Shown here: in pieces, positions 26,418 to 35,800 of the stretch | How positions within the stretch are numbered: the first letter of the stretch is position 1 | Layout of the letters: every line of letters begins with the position of its first letter | Virus record (IMG/VR): IMGVR_UViG_3300025131_009739 | Coordinates: 101,873 to 165,872 of that record | Origin: a virus | Direction: 5' to 3' (one strand) | Length of the DNA stretch: 64,000 nt | Notes under the pieces: generated by a model | What the model saw: only the letters and a program-made list of their open reading frames with translations | What the model was told of the DNA's origin: nothing | The model's database searches: none | Program-made: the position numbers and the translations under genes

Positions 26418-27350
26418 TCACCCAATATCAATCATTTTTCTAACACGATTAATATACGTGTGATTTTCTCTCACTTCTTCTCTATTTTTTTCTTTTATTA
26501 GTTGCAGCTCTTTCTCTGGCATCTTAACATATCTTTCAACAGCGTCAAACATTTCCTCCGGAGTGTCACACAAGGGAACTTCTGGAAATAATTTTTTCAT
26601 TTGTATTTTTCCTCCGCCATCACTGACTAGTGCCCCAGTTAATCCCAATCCTTTATAAGTTCTTTCATTAGTGTGATCCTGTGTGTGATAATGATGAGCA
26701 TCATGTATATTAATTGAAACCTTGCTATTATACAGTAACAAATTTTCTTGCTCATATGTCAAGTTTTTTTCCACAAAAATTCCACATTTTAAATCAGACT
26801 TCATGAAAGGTTGAAAATATTTTAACATAATTTGACGTTTTTCATCAAATCCATTATTTGCCCAACCTCCAACGAAACATACATCAAATTTGTACCTTTC
26901 GTCCAAAATGGGAACATAATTAATTGAATCAAATGCTAACTGGACTATGTTAATCTCTTCCCACTTCCACTTTGAATAACATTCTTTTTTTTGTTCTTCA
27001 CTAATTTCTGACCAAAGCCACAAATATATATTATTAGATTCATTAATTTGTTCAGTGTGTTCGCGCGACACAGCGCTTGCAAAATTTGGATGTCTTCCCC
27101 ATGGCAGCGGAAAATTATTTGGTTGAGGGAAAAAATAAGCTCGATTAGAATTTTTTAAAACATCGACGGCTTCCTGAGTTTTTATAAGCCAATCAACCGC
27201 CATTATATCATAAGATCCTTTAGACTCATTAATTTCTTCTACAGTTGTATATTCCACAACATTAAACCCTTCATGTGCCCAAGCGGATTTATACCCATTA
27301 TTAATTGTTTCCCAAGCACGGTGAGGAGGCTTTTGTATATAAATTTTCAT
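26418..27350 (-). CDS. CgeB-like glycosyltransferase
   Basis: 310 residues. The C-terminal part YNSKVSINIHDAH, NERTYKGLGLTGALVSDGG and FPEVPLCDTPEEM matches the Glyco_trans_1_2 (CgeB-type) domain. The N-terminus carries a Rossmann-like half with WGRHPNF. Likely a GT-B transferase using a nucleotide sugar. Confidence 0.7.
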   Translation of the reverse strand: MKIYIQKPPHRAWETINNGYKSAWAHEGFNVVEYTTVEEINESKGSYDIMAVDWLIKTQEAVDVLKNSNRAYFFPQPNNFPLPWGRHPNFASAVSREHTEQINESNNIYLWLWSEISEEQKKECYSKWKWEEINIVQLAFDSINYVPILDERYKFDVCFVGGWANNGFDEKRQIMLKYFQPFMKSDLKCGIFVEKNLTYEQENLLLYNSKVSINIHDAHHYHTQDHTNERTYKGLGLTGALVSDGGGKIQMKKLFPEVPLCDTPEEMFDAVERYVKMPEKELQLIKEKNREEVRENHTYINRVRKMIDIG

Positions 27351-28192
27351 TTTAAAATCTTTTTGACATTGTTTACAATCTTATCACGCTTTGATAACAT
27401 TATATCAATTAATTCCTCACCTTTTAACTCAAACCATGGTTCAAATGATGCTCCAACCAAATTATTTGTTATTACTGAAACGTTCATCATTCTAGCCTCC
27501 ACAACGATTCTAGAAAGAGTTTCCGGAGTCTTTGGAAGAAATACTAAATATTTATTTTGTCCTAATTTTTCTAAAAAGCTGTAATAAACATTACTTTGAA
27601 TTAATTCATAAGGATATTGCTTATATTTACAAAATCTTATTGCGTCTGATGTATTTTTGTGAAGTATGTTTGATTCCATTACAGAATAAACATCCTTTTT
27701 TTCTTTTTTCGAAAATTCCTTTATTTTCTCCAGACTGTCTAAAGACCAAAGATTGCCACTCAAATTATATATGTTGTCTAGGCCAAGATTCTTCTTTATA
27801 ATATCACAATGAAATTTTGATTGACCAAACACAGCTTTGGCATGTTTATAAAATTCATAATTTATAATCTTATCTTTTGGAGCTTTAAAATTTTCAAAAT
27901 ATGAAGGGTCTCTTGTGACTAAATATTTATGATCATGTTCGTAAATTACATAATCTGCTTCTTTTATCAACAAGTCTATGCAATCTTTTTGTAGTCTTAA
28001 AAAATTAGCAATTACAAACTTGGATTTAATATTTTCATTAATAAACGTCGTGTTGACAACGCTAGAATTTATTTTTTCAACTTCTGTGCCTTGTGAAATT
28101 AATATTTTAACAAACTCATCATTGTTTAGCTCACCACCTCCCAGAAGCCCATCTTTAACAAAAAAATCTGCTATTAGGATTATTTTCATCAA
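27347..28192 (-). CDS. GT-B-like glycosyltransferase
   Basis: 281 residues with an N-terminal segment (KIILIADFFVKDGLLGGGEL), YVIYEHDHKYLVTRDP and a C-terminal YLVFLPKTPETLSRIVVEARMM that resembles the nucleotide-binding half of GT4 enzymes. The usual DGxxLExxG motif is degenerate. It overlaps both neighbours by four bases, in an operon of four consecutive transferases. Confidence 0.6.
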   Translation of the reverse strand: MMKIILIADFFVKDGLLGGGELNNDEFVKILISQGTEVEKINSSVVNTTFINENIKSKFVIANFLRLQKDCIDLLIKEADYVIYEHDHKYLVTRDPSYFENFKAPKDKIINYEFYKHAKAVFGQSKFHCDIIKKNLGLDNIYNLSGNLWSLDSLEKIKEFSKKEKKDVYSVMESNILHKNTSDAIRFCKYKQYPYELIQSNVYYSFLEKLGQNKYLVFLPKTPETLSRIVVEARMMNVSVITNNLVGASFEPWFELKGEELIDIMLSKRDKIVNNVKKILK

Positions 28193-29460
28193 GCAATTTC
28201 TTTGATATCTAAACCACTTAACCAGTCTTCAATTTCAAATTCTTCTTCCGGGCAAATAAAATCAGCAAACTTTTTGTATTGCTTTTCTTCGGTGAAGTTT
28301 TTAATTATGTATTTTTTAAGATCTGCGGCCTGCTTTTTATATTGCCCATAATTTGTATATACATCGCGGAGGTTCTTTTTATAATTTCCCTCGTGCGCAA
28401 AACACCAAAAAGAGTCTTGTTGTATAACTCCGGGCCAAACTGCTTCCTGTTGAACTTGTTTTAACACATAATCAACTTTAGCAAAAAACGGTCTCATCTT
28501 TTTTTTGCCCTTTTTGTCCTTTTTGGGAGCGTAAAGAAAATCATTCTGACCACTCCAATTTGGCGCAAGCACAGGAAGCCCATTATAGGCAGCTTCGAAC
28601 ATTGGCAACCCAAATCCCTCACCATGAGAAAGGTTGATTAAAGATTTAATTTTAGAATGTTGATATAAAGAAACTAATTCTCCGTCGCTCATATCTCCAT
28701 GCAATAAATAAATTTTGCATTTTCTCTCTTTCCCTAAAGAAGATTCAACAACCAAATCGTGCACTTTCTTAACAGTCTGATATCTATCAATAATTGAATT
28801 ATTTCTTATATTAACCTTAACGACTAACCCGACTTCATCATCTATGAATTCATGTATAAACCATTTAATTGTGTTTTCTAAATTTTTTCTTGGGCTCCAC
28901 TGGGCCACCGTCACAAAATTAAAATCATAATCCAATTCTAGATCAACGTTTTCGGGTTCAATGGCGCGAGTGGGATAATTCACCACCTCAATCGGAGTCG
29001 TACACTTAACATCTTTGAGTTCTTGTCCAGTTTGTTGGTCAACGCCATCATATGATGTATCCAAGTAAACATTTTTTGCATGATTCGAAACTACAATAAT
29101 TTTGTCCACAAGCATTGATTTTTGAATCCATTCTGGCGAAACTTTAGTTGTTTCGATGCCAGCTGTGTATCCAATATTTACTGGCGCCATTCTTTCCCAT
29201 TCATTAGGAATCGTTACCTGCAAAGACATATCATAATGACCTCCATTATTTTGATGATGAACAGTTTTTTGAATGATAGAATCCATCCAACGACGCTCTT
29301 CATCATCATCTGAAAGCCACCCTGTTTGGCCCCAGCCAACAGGAAAAAGATAAATATCAAACCTATCTTGATATTCTCTTAATGATCTCAATGCAAATCT
29401 TGTCTGCTCCCCATACCCCGATCTTGAAAGAGCTGGGCCTCTGACTATTATTTTTTTCAT
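28189..29460 (-). CDS. Family 4 glycosyltransferase
   Basis: About 423 residues. IIVRGPALSRSGYGEQTRFAL starts the acceptor domain; NFVTVAQWSPRKNLENTI and LSHGEGFGLPMFEAAYNGLPVLAP are the nucleotide-sugar site of GT4 (E-x7-E region). The start at 29460 gives an ATGA overlap with the upstream transferase and has AGAGG upstream. Confidence 0.85.
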   Translation of the reverse strand: MKKIIVRGPALSRSGYGEQTRFALRSLREYQDRFDIYLFPVGWGQTGWLSDDDEERRWMDSIIQKTVHHQNNGGHYDMSLQVTIPNEWERMAPVNIGYTAGIETTKVSPEWIQKSMLVDKIIVVSNHAKNVYLDTSYDGVDQQTGQELKDVKCTTPIEVVNYPTRAIEPENVDLELDYDFNFVTVAQWSPRKNLENTIKWFIHEFIDDEVGLVVKVNIRNNSIIDRYQTVKKVHDLVVESSLGKERKCKIYLLHGDMSDGELVSLYQHSKIKSLINLSHGEGFGLPMFEAAYNGLPVLAPNWSGQNDFLYAPKKDKKGKKKMRPFFAKVDYVLKQVQQEAVWPGVIQQDSFWCFAHEGNYKKNLRDVYTNYGQYKKQAADLKKYIIKNFTEEKQYKKFADFICPEEEFEIEDWLSGLDIKEIA

Positions 29461-30722
29461 GCTACCTCTATTAGTTTCCAAGCTTGGTGATTTTTTCTAT
29501 TTTCCCAAGATCCTTTTTCATTATACACTTTTGTAAAAATCTTGTCCCACTCATTAATATATCGCTCATGTCCATAATTTTTTAAAACATGTTCTCTCCC
29601 CTTTCTTCCTAATTCCTCTCTTTCCTCCTTTGTCAAATTATACATTTTTAACAAAGCGTCAACAACATCTTTTTCGCAAACTCTGTCTTCATAAATAAAT
29701 GGAACTATTTGAGAACCAATAATAGCTTTTGATGCAGGTTCAATTCCAAAACCAAACCATTCTTCGCCGTCCGTAACTTGTTCCTGCAAACCGCCTGTCA
29801 TAGTTACAATTATTGGGGTTTCACAAGATAATGATTCAAAGGTAGACAGCCCAAAGCCTTCAGCATCTGATACGCTGATAGTGCAGTCTGCCATATTATA
29901 CATCATAGCCATTACCTCTGAAGGATATTTTTCCCTAGATATCAACACCTGACCATCTGTAAGCCCCAGCTCTTTAATAATTATTTCTAAATCTTGACCA
30001 TTTGGGTCTTGAGGATCTGTGTGCATAACGAGAGATGCGTTTTCATGTCCAATTTCATCAAGAAAAGTTTTAAACCAGTATATTAAACTACCACTTTGTT
30101 TCCTTCTTGCATTTCTACTGTTCCACATTACTATAAACTTATCAATATTTTTATCTTTTGGAAAGCTTTGATATTTAAATTCCTTAACTTGGTTCTCTGG
30201 ATATTTTTTAAACACATCTGTTTGCGTCGTATGGGGAAGATATACACTTTCCACTTTTGGAGCAACATTTTTAACAATATCATCTGTTACCTTTGATATT
30301 GTTGCAACCAAATCATTTGATTCATAAAATGGTCTATTAAAATTCGGATAAGGATAATTATCCCAAACATGATAATAGACCATCGGGACCAACGACCGAA
30401 TTTCGTTCTCCATCATCCACAACCAGTCCCAAAATCTAGGATCCGTCATAAACCATAAAACATCCGGGCGTTCCCTATGAAGCATAGAGCGAATCATGTC
30501 TTGATTGCCATATCCATCGACAGGAAGTATAATCCAATCGCCATTATACTCACCTACGTTTATCGGAGTATAATCAGAATGTTGAATTGCACCGCCCAAA
30601 CTAATAAATTTATATTTACCAGTTTCAAGCATTCCTTCGATCATCATTTTTGTTTGTAAGCCAACTCCGGATGGAGACAAGGGATGATCACTTATCGTTA
30701 AGATCTTAATTTTTTCTGCCAA
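29457..30722 (-). CDS. Family 4 glycosyltransferase
   Basis: 421 residues with KILTISDHPLSPSGVGLQTKM at the N-terminus, FIVMWNSRNARRKQSG, and VSDAEGFGLSTFESLSCETPIIV, the GT4 donor-site motif. It is the first gene of the sugar cluster in transcription order, nine bases after the nuclease gene boundary. Confidence 0.85.
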   Translation of the reverse strand: MAEKIKILTISDHPLSPSGVGLQTKMMIEGMLETGKYKFISLGGAIQHSDYTPINVGEYNGDWIILPVDGYGNQDMIRSMLHRERPDVLWFMTDPRFWDWLWMMENEIRSLVPMVYYHVWDNYPYPNFNRPFYESNDLVATISKVTDDIVKNVAPKVESVYLPHTTQTDVFKKYPENQVKEFKYQSFPKDKNIDKFIVMWNSRNARRKQSGSLIYWFKTFLDEIGHENASLVMHTDPQDPNGQDLEIIIKELGLTDGQVLISREKYPSEVMAMMYNMADCTISVSDAEGFGLSTFESLSCETPIIVTMTGGLQEQVTDGEEWFGFGIEPASKAIIGSQIVPFIYEDRVCEKDVVDALLKMYNLTKEEREELGRKGREHVLKNYGHERYINEWDKIFTKVYNEKGSWENRKNHQAWKLIEVA

Positions 30723-30731
30723 TTTAACCTC

Positions 30732-31502
30732 TTATGGACAATGTTTTGTTTTATAAAATTCGCAATATCTACAAGACAACCTATTTTTCACAAAGTTTCT
30801 ATTATTGATATTGTACAATGCTTTGTCCAAAAGTTTAAGGGCATTTTTAATTTTTTTATTACCGCTTAAGACTTTAAATAATTCAACTTTGTTTTTTTTA
30901 GCTGTTCTTTTGAGAAGTGCGAAGTGCGTTTCAATATTATCTAGTTCAACGTTGTGTTTTTTGGAAAAATAATATTTGTAATAAGTTAGCTGATAGGTTG
31001 TCATCTTGTCACTCTTTCTTCTCGCGTCCCATCCCCAAGAACAGGTTTTCCAGTCGATAACATGATATTTACCATCTTTTGTCTTTAGCACCAAATCAAC
31101 ATAGCCTTTAAATTTAAAGTCGTGTGTTTCGATGTCTTCAAAAAGAGCCTCTTCTGTACAAACAATCTCATATTTACCAAAATACTTCTTAAGAGCTGGC
31201 TTGATATAATCTAATAATTCTAAGCCTTGATCTTTCATCTCCAAAGCTAGCTTTTTATTAAAATCGTAATTATCGTCTGCTAATTTCTGCAGAGCTTCCT
31301 TGTATTTTAATACAAAATATTTATCTGATTCTGTATTTTCATTCAACAACATGTTTTCACATGTATCATGAACAGCATTTCCAAAGGCAGTATATTCATT
31401 GCCTTGAAAAATTTTAATTTTTTGTATATTAACTAAATTATGATAATATGGGCATTTATCCCAATTTTTTAATTCAGAAAAAGAAACGTGTTTTTGACTC
31501 AC
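30732..31502 (-). CDS. Cas4-like PD-(D/E)XK exonuclease with Fe-S cysteines
   Basis: 256 residues. FSELKNWDKCPYYH at the N-terminus, FKGYVDLVL and YHVIDWKTCSWGW (Asp and Asp-x-Lys of the nuclease core) and a C-terminal SCRYCEFYKTKHC form the RecB/Cas4-type nuclease with four Cys for an iron-sulfur cluster. Such phage proteins process DNA ends during recombination or replication. Confidence 0.8.
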   Translation of the reverse strand: MSQKHVSFSELKNWDKCPYYHNLVNIQKIKIFQGNEYTAFGNAVHDTCENMLLNENTESDKYFVLKYKEALQKLADDNYDFNKKLALEMKDQGLELLDYIKPALKKYFGKYEIVCTEEALFEDIETHDFKFKGYVDLVLKTKDGKYHVIDWKTCSWGWDARRKSDKMTTYQLTYYKYYFSKKHNVELDNIETHFALLKRTAKKNKVELFKVLSGNKKIKNALKLLDKALYNINNRNFVKNRLSCRYCEFYKTKHCP

Positions 31503-32201
31503 TTAATACCTCGCTGACTCTAATAATTCTTCTATTTTAAAATAAAGCTTAGGACTTATTTTTTTTAAATATTCTCTATCTTTAAGATGATACTCTTCAA
31601 ATCCAATAGCAAAATATTCTCTCAAAGATGTGACAGCGTATGGTGAAACAAACAACCCCATACTTAAGCTAGCCAGAAGAGGATATCCGACTTCTTTATA
31701 AAGAAAGTCATCAAAGCCTACTGAATAATCAATATTTAAAAAATCTTCCATTCTAACATCAAAGTTTTCATTTTTAACAATGCTATACAGCCTTTTTCTT
31801 TTTCCTAAAAACTCATTTTTGATTTGATTATCATCATACAACTCTTGTTTTGCCATTTCTTCAACAGCGTGTGCAATTTCATGTATAACATCGTCAACCA
31901 TATCATCTTCATCTGTCTGATCGTTTGTTATATACAGAGTTCCTTCTCTGTACATAGCATTTACTTCTCTGTCTATTAATTCATCAAATTGTCCGACAAT
32001 AATTGAATCTATATTATACACAAAATGTGAAGGAATCAAATTTTCAACTTTTTTGAGAACATGAAGTATATCAAAATATTCTGGTAGAGAATCTTTTATA
32101 TAGACTTGCACATTATTAAAAAATTCATAATGAGTCCTATCTTTAAGTGTTTTGAGAGATGAACTTTTTATATATTCAACTATATTATTCCTCGTCGTCA
32201 T
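31503..32201 (-). CDS. Putative zinc metallopeptidase-like phage protein
   Basis: About 232 residues. MVDDVIHEIAHAVEEMAK carries a HExxH motif, preceded by a beta-hairpin (REGTLYITNDQTDEDD) typical of small metallopeptidase folds. No signal peptide. It lies between the nuclease and PhoH genes. Function unknown; an M78-like or virion-associated protease are options. Confidence 0.55.
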   Translation of the reverse strand: MTTRNNIVEYIKSSSLKTLKDRTHYEFFNNVQVYIKDSLPEYFDILHVLKKVENLIPSHFVYNIDSIIVGQFDELIDREVNAMYREGTLYITNDQTDEDDMVDDVIHEIAHAVEEMAKQELYDDNQIKNEFLGKRKRLYSIVKNENFDVRMEDFLNIDYSVGFDDFLYKEVGYPLLASLSMGLFVSPYAVTSLREYFAIGFEEYHLKDREYLKKISPKLYFKIEELLESARY

Positions 32202-32475
32202 CTTCACTGTCTGACAATTCTTTGCCTACATCCACATCTGCTAATGCTTGCTGATAGCCTCTAACCCAATTTTCTTCAGCAACAACTAAAAGAAACTCAG
32301 GAAATTCTTTTGCTACTGTTTCAACAATCATTTCAACAGAAACATTTCCATCCTCTGGTTCACATTTAGTCCCAACGTAATCAACGAGCCAACTTTTTAA
32401 CTCAGTGTCCTTTCCGACAACCTCATCGAGAGCTGTATTGCTTTCTTCCTCTGTATCTTTCCATTCAATATTCAT
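32185..32475 (-). CDS. Acidic hypothetical protein
   Basis: 96 residues, strongly acidic, ending DSEDDDEE. The core FPEFLLVVAEENWVRGYQQALAD is helical. It overlaps the metallopeptidase-like gene by about 17 bases and follows PhoH. No domain recognised. Confidence 0.55.
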   Translation of the reverse strand: MNIEWKDTEEESNTALDEVVGKDTELKSWLVDYVGTKCEPEDGNVSVEMIVETVAKEFPEFLLVVAEENWVRGYQQALADVDVGKELSDSEDDDEE

Positions 32476-32485
32476 TTTTATCTCC

Positions 32486-33808
32486 TTATAAAATTTTTGC
32501 TGCTAATGTAGCAACTTTCGAACGCTCTCCTCTGGTCAACGTAATATGACCAGCAACATCATGATCTTTAAATTTCTCAACAACATATGTTAGACCATTT
32601 GATGTTTCATCGACATACACATTATCAATTTGTTCAATGTCGCCAGTCATAACAAGTTTAGTGTTTTCTCCAACTCTAGTTAAAATAGTTTTTATCTCAT
32701 GTTGTGACAATTGTTGACACTCATCAATAACAATGTATGCATTAGAAATAGAACGACCTCTGATATAAGTTAATGCTTCTATCTCTATTGTACCATCATT
32801 TACGTATAAGTCAAGCATTTTTTTATCGGAGCCCATCAAATATTCTAAATTGTCCTTAATTGGACTCAGCCATGGTATCATTTTTTCTTCCATTGAGCCC
32901 GGCAAATAGCCTATATCGCGTCCTAACGGTTGAATGGGCCTAGTTACTATCAAACGGCGATACGTCGACTCCTGGCCATCCTCGACGGTCTGATGGAGCC
33001 CTGCAGCTATAGCACAGAGTGTTTTCCCACTTCCTGCTTTGCCAACCAACGTCACAACTGGAATACTGGGGTCCATTAACAAGTCTAAAGCGAATTTCTG
33101 TTCTTTATTTCTAGATCTAACACCCCAAATATCTCCATTATCAATAATTTTTTTAAGTGAAGAATTGTAACTAACAAATCTAGCCAATCCTGTTTTCTTT
33201 TCGTTTGAATTAGAAACAAGCATGATCATCTGATTAGGATAAAGTTTTACTTCTTCTTTTTCTAAAAATATATCCTCTCCATCATAAAATTGGTCGATTA
33301 TCTCGTCATCAACTAAGTGTTTTGTAAAACCAGTATATAATAGTGAACTATTTTGTACAACTTGGCCAACTGTATAGTCTTGTACCGGCATTTCTAGAGA
33401 ATCGCATTTAATTCTCATATTAATGTCTCTAGAAACTACAATTATTTTTTTATTGGGAAAATTTTGTTTTTCCGCAAGAACTGTGCCAATTATCATATTA
33501 TCAGGATCTGCGGAAGATAGTTCTTCCGGTAATAAAGAAACATCACAATTCTTGATAAAAACTATGCCTTTGCCTTTCCCTATTCTAACACCTTTTTTAA
33601 GATTTCCTTTTTCTCTTAAAGAGTCAAGAATTCTAATTATATTTCTAGCGTTTAAGCCGACACTATCTTGTCTTTTTTTATGTTTATCTATTTCTTCAAG
33701 TACTTTTAGTGGTACCAATATATCACTTTTTCCGAATGCAAAAACAGAATTCGCATCAGTCAAATAGACGTTTGTATCTAAAACATATGTTTTTTTTCTT
33801 ACAGTCAC
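32486..33808 (-). CDS. phoH: PhoH-family ATPase with N-terminal PIN domain
   Basis: 440 residues. The N-terminal 150 residues form a PIN-type nuclease domain (YVLDTNVYLTD, VPLKVLEEIDKHKK, VVSRDINMRIK). The C-terminal PhoH ATPase has VTLVGKAGSGKTLCA (Walker A), AYIVIDECQQLSQHEIK (Walker B) and VMTGDIEQID. PIN-PhoH proteins are widespread in marine T4-like phages and bacteria and may be RNA helicase/nucleases; the phage role is not settled. Confidence 0.9.
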   Translation of the reverse strand: MTVRKKTYVLDTNVYLTDANSVFAFGKSDILVPLKVLEEIDKHKKRQDSVGLNARNIIRILDSLREKGNLKKGVRIGKGKGIVFIKNCDVSLLPEELSSADPDNMIIGTVLAEKQNFPNKKIIVVSRDINMRIKCDSLEMPVQDYTVGQVVQNSSLLYTGFTKHLVDDEIIDQFYDGEDIFLEKEEVKLYPNQMIMLVSNSNEKKTGLARFVSYNSSLKKIIDNGDIWGVRSRNKEQKFALDLLMDPSIPVVTLVGKAGSGKTLCAIAAGLHQTVEDGQESTYRRLIVTRPIQPLGRDIGYLPGSMEEKMIPWLSPIKDNLEYLMGSDKKMLDLYVNDGTIEIEALTYIRGRSISNAYIVIDECQQLSQHEIKTILTRVGENTKLVMTGDIEQIDNVYVDETSNGLTYVVEKFKDHDVAGHITLTRGERSKVATLAAKIL

Positions 33809-33820
33809 ATTAAATAACTA

Positions 33821-34057
33821 TCAGTCAATACTTTCTGGTGGTTTAGCGGTTATCACTTCCGGTTCTGAAATAACGACAACGTAAATTGCATGTACTCTTT
33901 CTTGATCCATTTCATACGCCAATTCTAGCATTCCATCATAGTTTTGTTCAACTATTTCAGCCGCTGGGAGAGATGTTTCACTTTTCATCGCTGCAGAGCT
34001 GGCTACACAACCGAATAATACTAAACTAAAAAATAGAAAATTAAATATTCTTTTCAT
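33821..34057 (-). CDS. Small lipoprotein
   Basis: About 78 residues: MKRIFNFLFFSLVLFGCVASS is a lipoprotein signal peptide with a lipobox Cys at about residue 17. A short acidic mature part follows (AEIVEQNYDGMLELAYEMDQ). It diverges from the plus-strand protease gene across a 90-base gap. Likely membrane-anchored in the host envelope; function unknown. Confidence 0.65.
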   Translation of the reverse strand: MKRIFNFLFFSLVLFGCVASSAAMKSETSLPAAEIVEQNYDGMLELAYEMDQERVHAIYVVVISEPEVITAKPPESID

Positions 34058-34148
34058 GTTTTTTGGATTTCTCCTTTTACTATAATACAAGTATATAGCA
34101 AGAAATTAAAATTTGTTCTCTAGTTATAATTAGAAGGAAATTCGATAT

Positions 34149-34943
34149 ATGAAAAAAATAGTTAAGTACGCAGCAATCTCTATTATACTTATAGTAATAA
34201 TTTTATTAGTTTTTTCTTGTGGTTTAAGTTCATCTTATTTAATCAGTTCTGGGCTTGATGAAGGAAATAAAAACTTTAGAGAATCATTTTTAAAAGTAGA
34301 GAATAAATTTTCTGCTAGAGAATGCATAGAAAACGAAAAAAAACAACAAACCGAATGTACAATAGAAAGAATAATATCGTCTGCTTCTGCTTTTGTTGTT
34401 AGTTCCGGGAAAGCAGGCTCTTATGCAATTACTGCGGCTCATTTCTGTGAAGATGACATTGAATTACTTTTAAAGTCGGTTGTTAGGGGCATTCCAATAA
34501 AAAAAATTCAATTTTATGCTTATGATATAGATATGAAAAGATACGACGTCAATGTCATAAATTATGATAGAAAATTAGATCTATGTTTAATTTATGTCAA
34601 GAAGCTTCGAAGAAAACCAGCACTAATTTCACAATACGCTCCGAACCCAGGCGATAAAACATATAATTTAGCTGCGCCCATGGGTATGTTCAGCAAAGAT
34701 ATGATTCCCAAACTAGATGGGTACTTTGCTGGCTATTATTACAGAGATCCTTACAACAAGAGCCAACAATTTGCAATTTATTCAGTGCCAGCGATTGGGG
34801 GGAGTTCTGGATCTCCTCTTTTTGATAAAAACGGTTATATAGTCGGAATGATTCATTCAGTTAATATAAGATTCCCATTTTTGTCATATTCCCCAACTCA
34901 TGAACAATTAAGAAAATATATTCATGAAAATGTTCCTTATTGA
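34149..34943 (+). CDS. Trypsin-like (HtrA-type) serine protease, membrane-anchored; the only clear plus-strand gene
   Basis: 264 residues. An N-terminal membrane helix or lipoprotein-like signal (AISIILIVIILLVFSCG) precedes an S1 protease domain: YAITAAHFCED (catalytic His), LDLCLIYVK (Asp) and VPAIGGSSGSPLFDKNGY (Ser in GSSGSPL). No PDZ domain follows. A purine-rich AGAAGGAAA site precedes the ATG. Opposite orientation to all its neighbours, with the 3' end overlapping the convergent FmdB-like gene by seven bases, suggests an independently acquired and independently expressed (moron-like) gene. Confidence 0.8.
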   Translation: MKKIVKYAAISIILIVIILLVFSCGLSSSYLISSGLDEGNKNFRESFLKVENKFSARECIENEKKQQTECTIERIISSASAFVVSSGKAGSYAITAAHFCEDDIELLLKSVVRGIPIKKIQFYAYDIDMKRYDVNVINYDRKLDLCLIYVKKLRRKPALISQYAPNPGDKTYNLAAPMGMFSKDMIPKLDGYFAGYYYRDPYNKSQQFAIYSVPAIGGSSGSPLFDKNGYIVGMIHSVNIRFPFLSYSPTHEQLRKYIHENVPY

Positions 34944-35179
34944 GGGTTCTGTTGCTTTTTCTCACTTTTGGTTGACTTAGTATAACCATCTTTATACCAA
35001 CCTCCTCCTTTTAATGAGAATGAGCCTTTGGACACAAGTTTTTTGCACTTTCCGCCGCAACGTTTCTCTAATGAGCCACTAATCACTACATTGTCGCACT
35101 TAGGCGCCGTTTCATCGACTTTTTGCATAATTTCGAAGGAAAAATCGCATAATTGGCACTTATATTCGTAAATTGGCAT
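34937..35179 (-). CDS. FmdB-type zinc-ribbon protein
   Basis: 80 residues starting MPIYEYKCQLCDFSFEI with a second Cys group (CGGKCKKL) and the typical SFSLKGGGWYKDGY tail of FmdB-family proteins. It is a better match to the family than the copy at 3617-3874. Role unknown; possibly nucleic-acid or RNA-polymerase interaction. Confidence 0.8.
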   Translation of the reverse strand: MPIYEYKCQLCDFSFEIMQKVDETAPKCDNVVISGSLEKRCGGKCKKLVSKGSFSLKGGGWYKDGYTKSTKSEKKQQNPQ

Positions 35180-35185
35180 AATTCA

Positions 35186-35800
35186 CTAAATTATTTCGTC
35201 TACAAGTCCATACTCGAGGCATGTCTCAGCATCGAACCATAGGTCGTGTTTTAGTATCTCATTAAGCTTTTTTTTGGGAACTTTCGTGTGTTCGTTGTAA
35301 ATATCCTTAATAATTCGCATAAAGAGGTCACAATTGTCTAAACTATCCTTTAATTCTTCGTATTTGCCCCACATCCCGGATGATATTTGATGAATTAGCA
35401 TAAAAGCGTTGCTTCTTATCTGTCTATGGGTGCCAACGACACTAAAAAGAGTCGCAGCAGAGGCTGCGCAGCCTTCTACCACTGTGATAACCGGTACTTC
35501 GCACGATTGTATGTAATCTACAGCCGATAAACCAGCAAAAACACTGCCTCCGAAGCTGTTTATGTGCAAATATATGTTAGCGGGCTCATTTAAACCCAAT
35601 AATTGTGCTTGATTAAGCAAATTATCATTCAAATTTCTTAAATTCTTATTCAAAACAAGGATTTTCTGCCTAGAAACCTCTGAATAGTAGTAAATTCTGT
35701 TATTTGTTGTCTCAACAACGTTGTTTTTGTCACTAGTGGCAACAACTGGGGTGCCTTCTTTGTCTTTTTTGTCTTTTCCGGCCCAAAATATGTCTTTCAT
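35186..35800 (-). CDS. clpP: ClpP-like serine protease
   Basis: 204 residues, the usual ClpP length. All three catalytic residues are visible: S114 in GCAASAATLF, H137 in MLIHQISSG and D186 in LKHDLWFDAE; INSFGGSVFAGLSAVDYI is the oligomerisation/oxyanion strand. In tailed phages ClpP homologues can be capsid-maturation proteases, but those sit beside portal/capsid genes. Here the gene lies 0.4 kb from a tmRNA, whose tags are degraded by ClpXP in bacteria, so a modified Clp system is an alternative role. Confidence 0.85.
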   Translation of the reverse strand: MKDIFWAGKDKKDKEGTPVVATSDKNNVVETTNNRIYYYSEVSRQKILVLNKNLRNLNDNLLNQAQLLGLNEPANIYLHINSFGGSVFAGLSAVDYIQSCEVPVITVVEGCAASAATLFSVVGTHRQIRSNAFMLIHQISSGMWGKYEELKDSLDNCDLFMRIIKDIYNEHTKVPKKKLNEILKHDLWFDAETCLEYGLVDEII

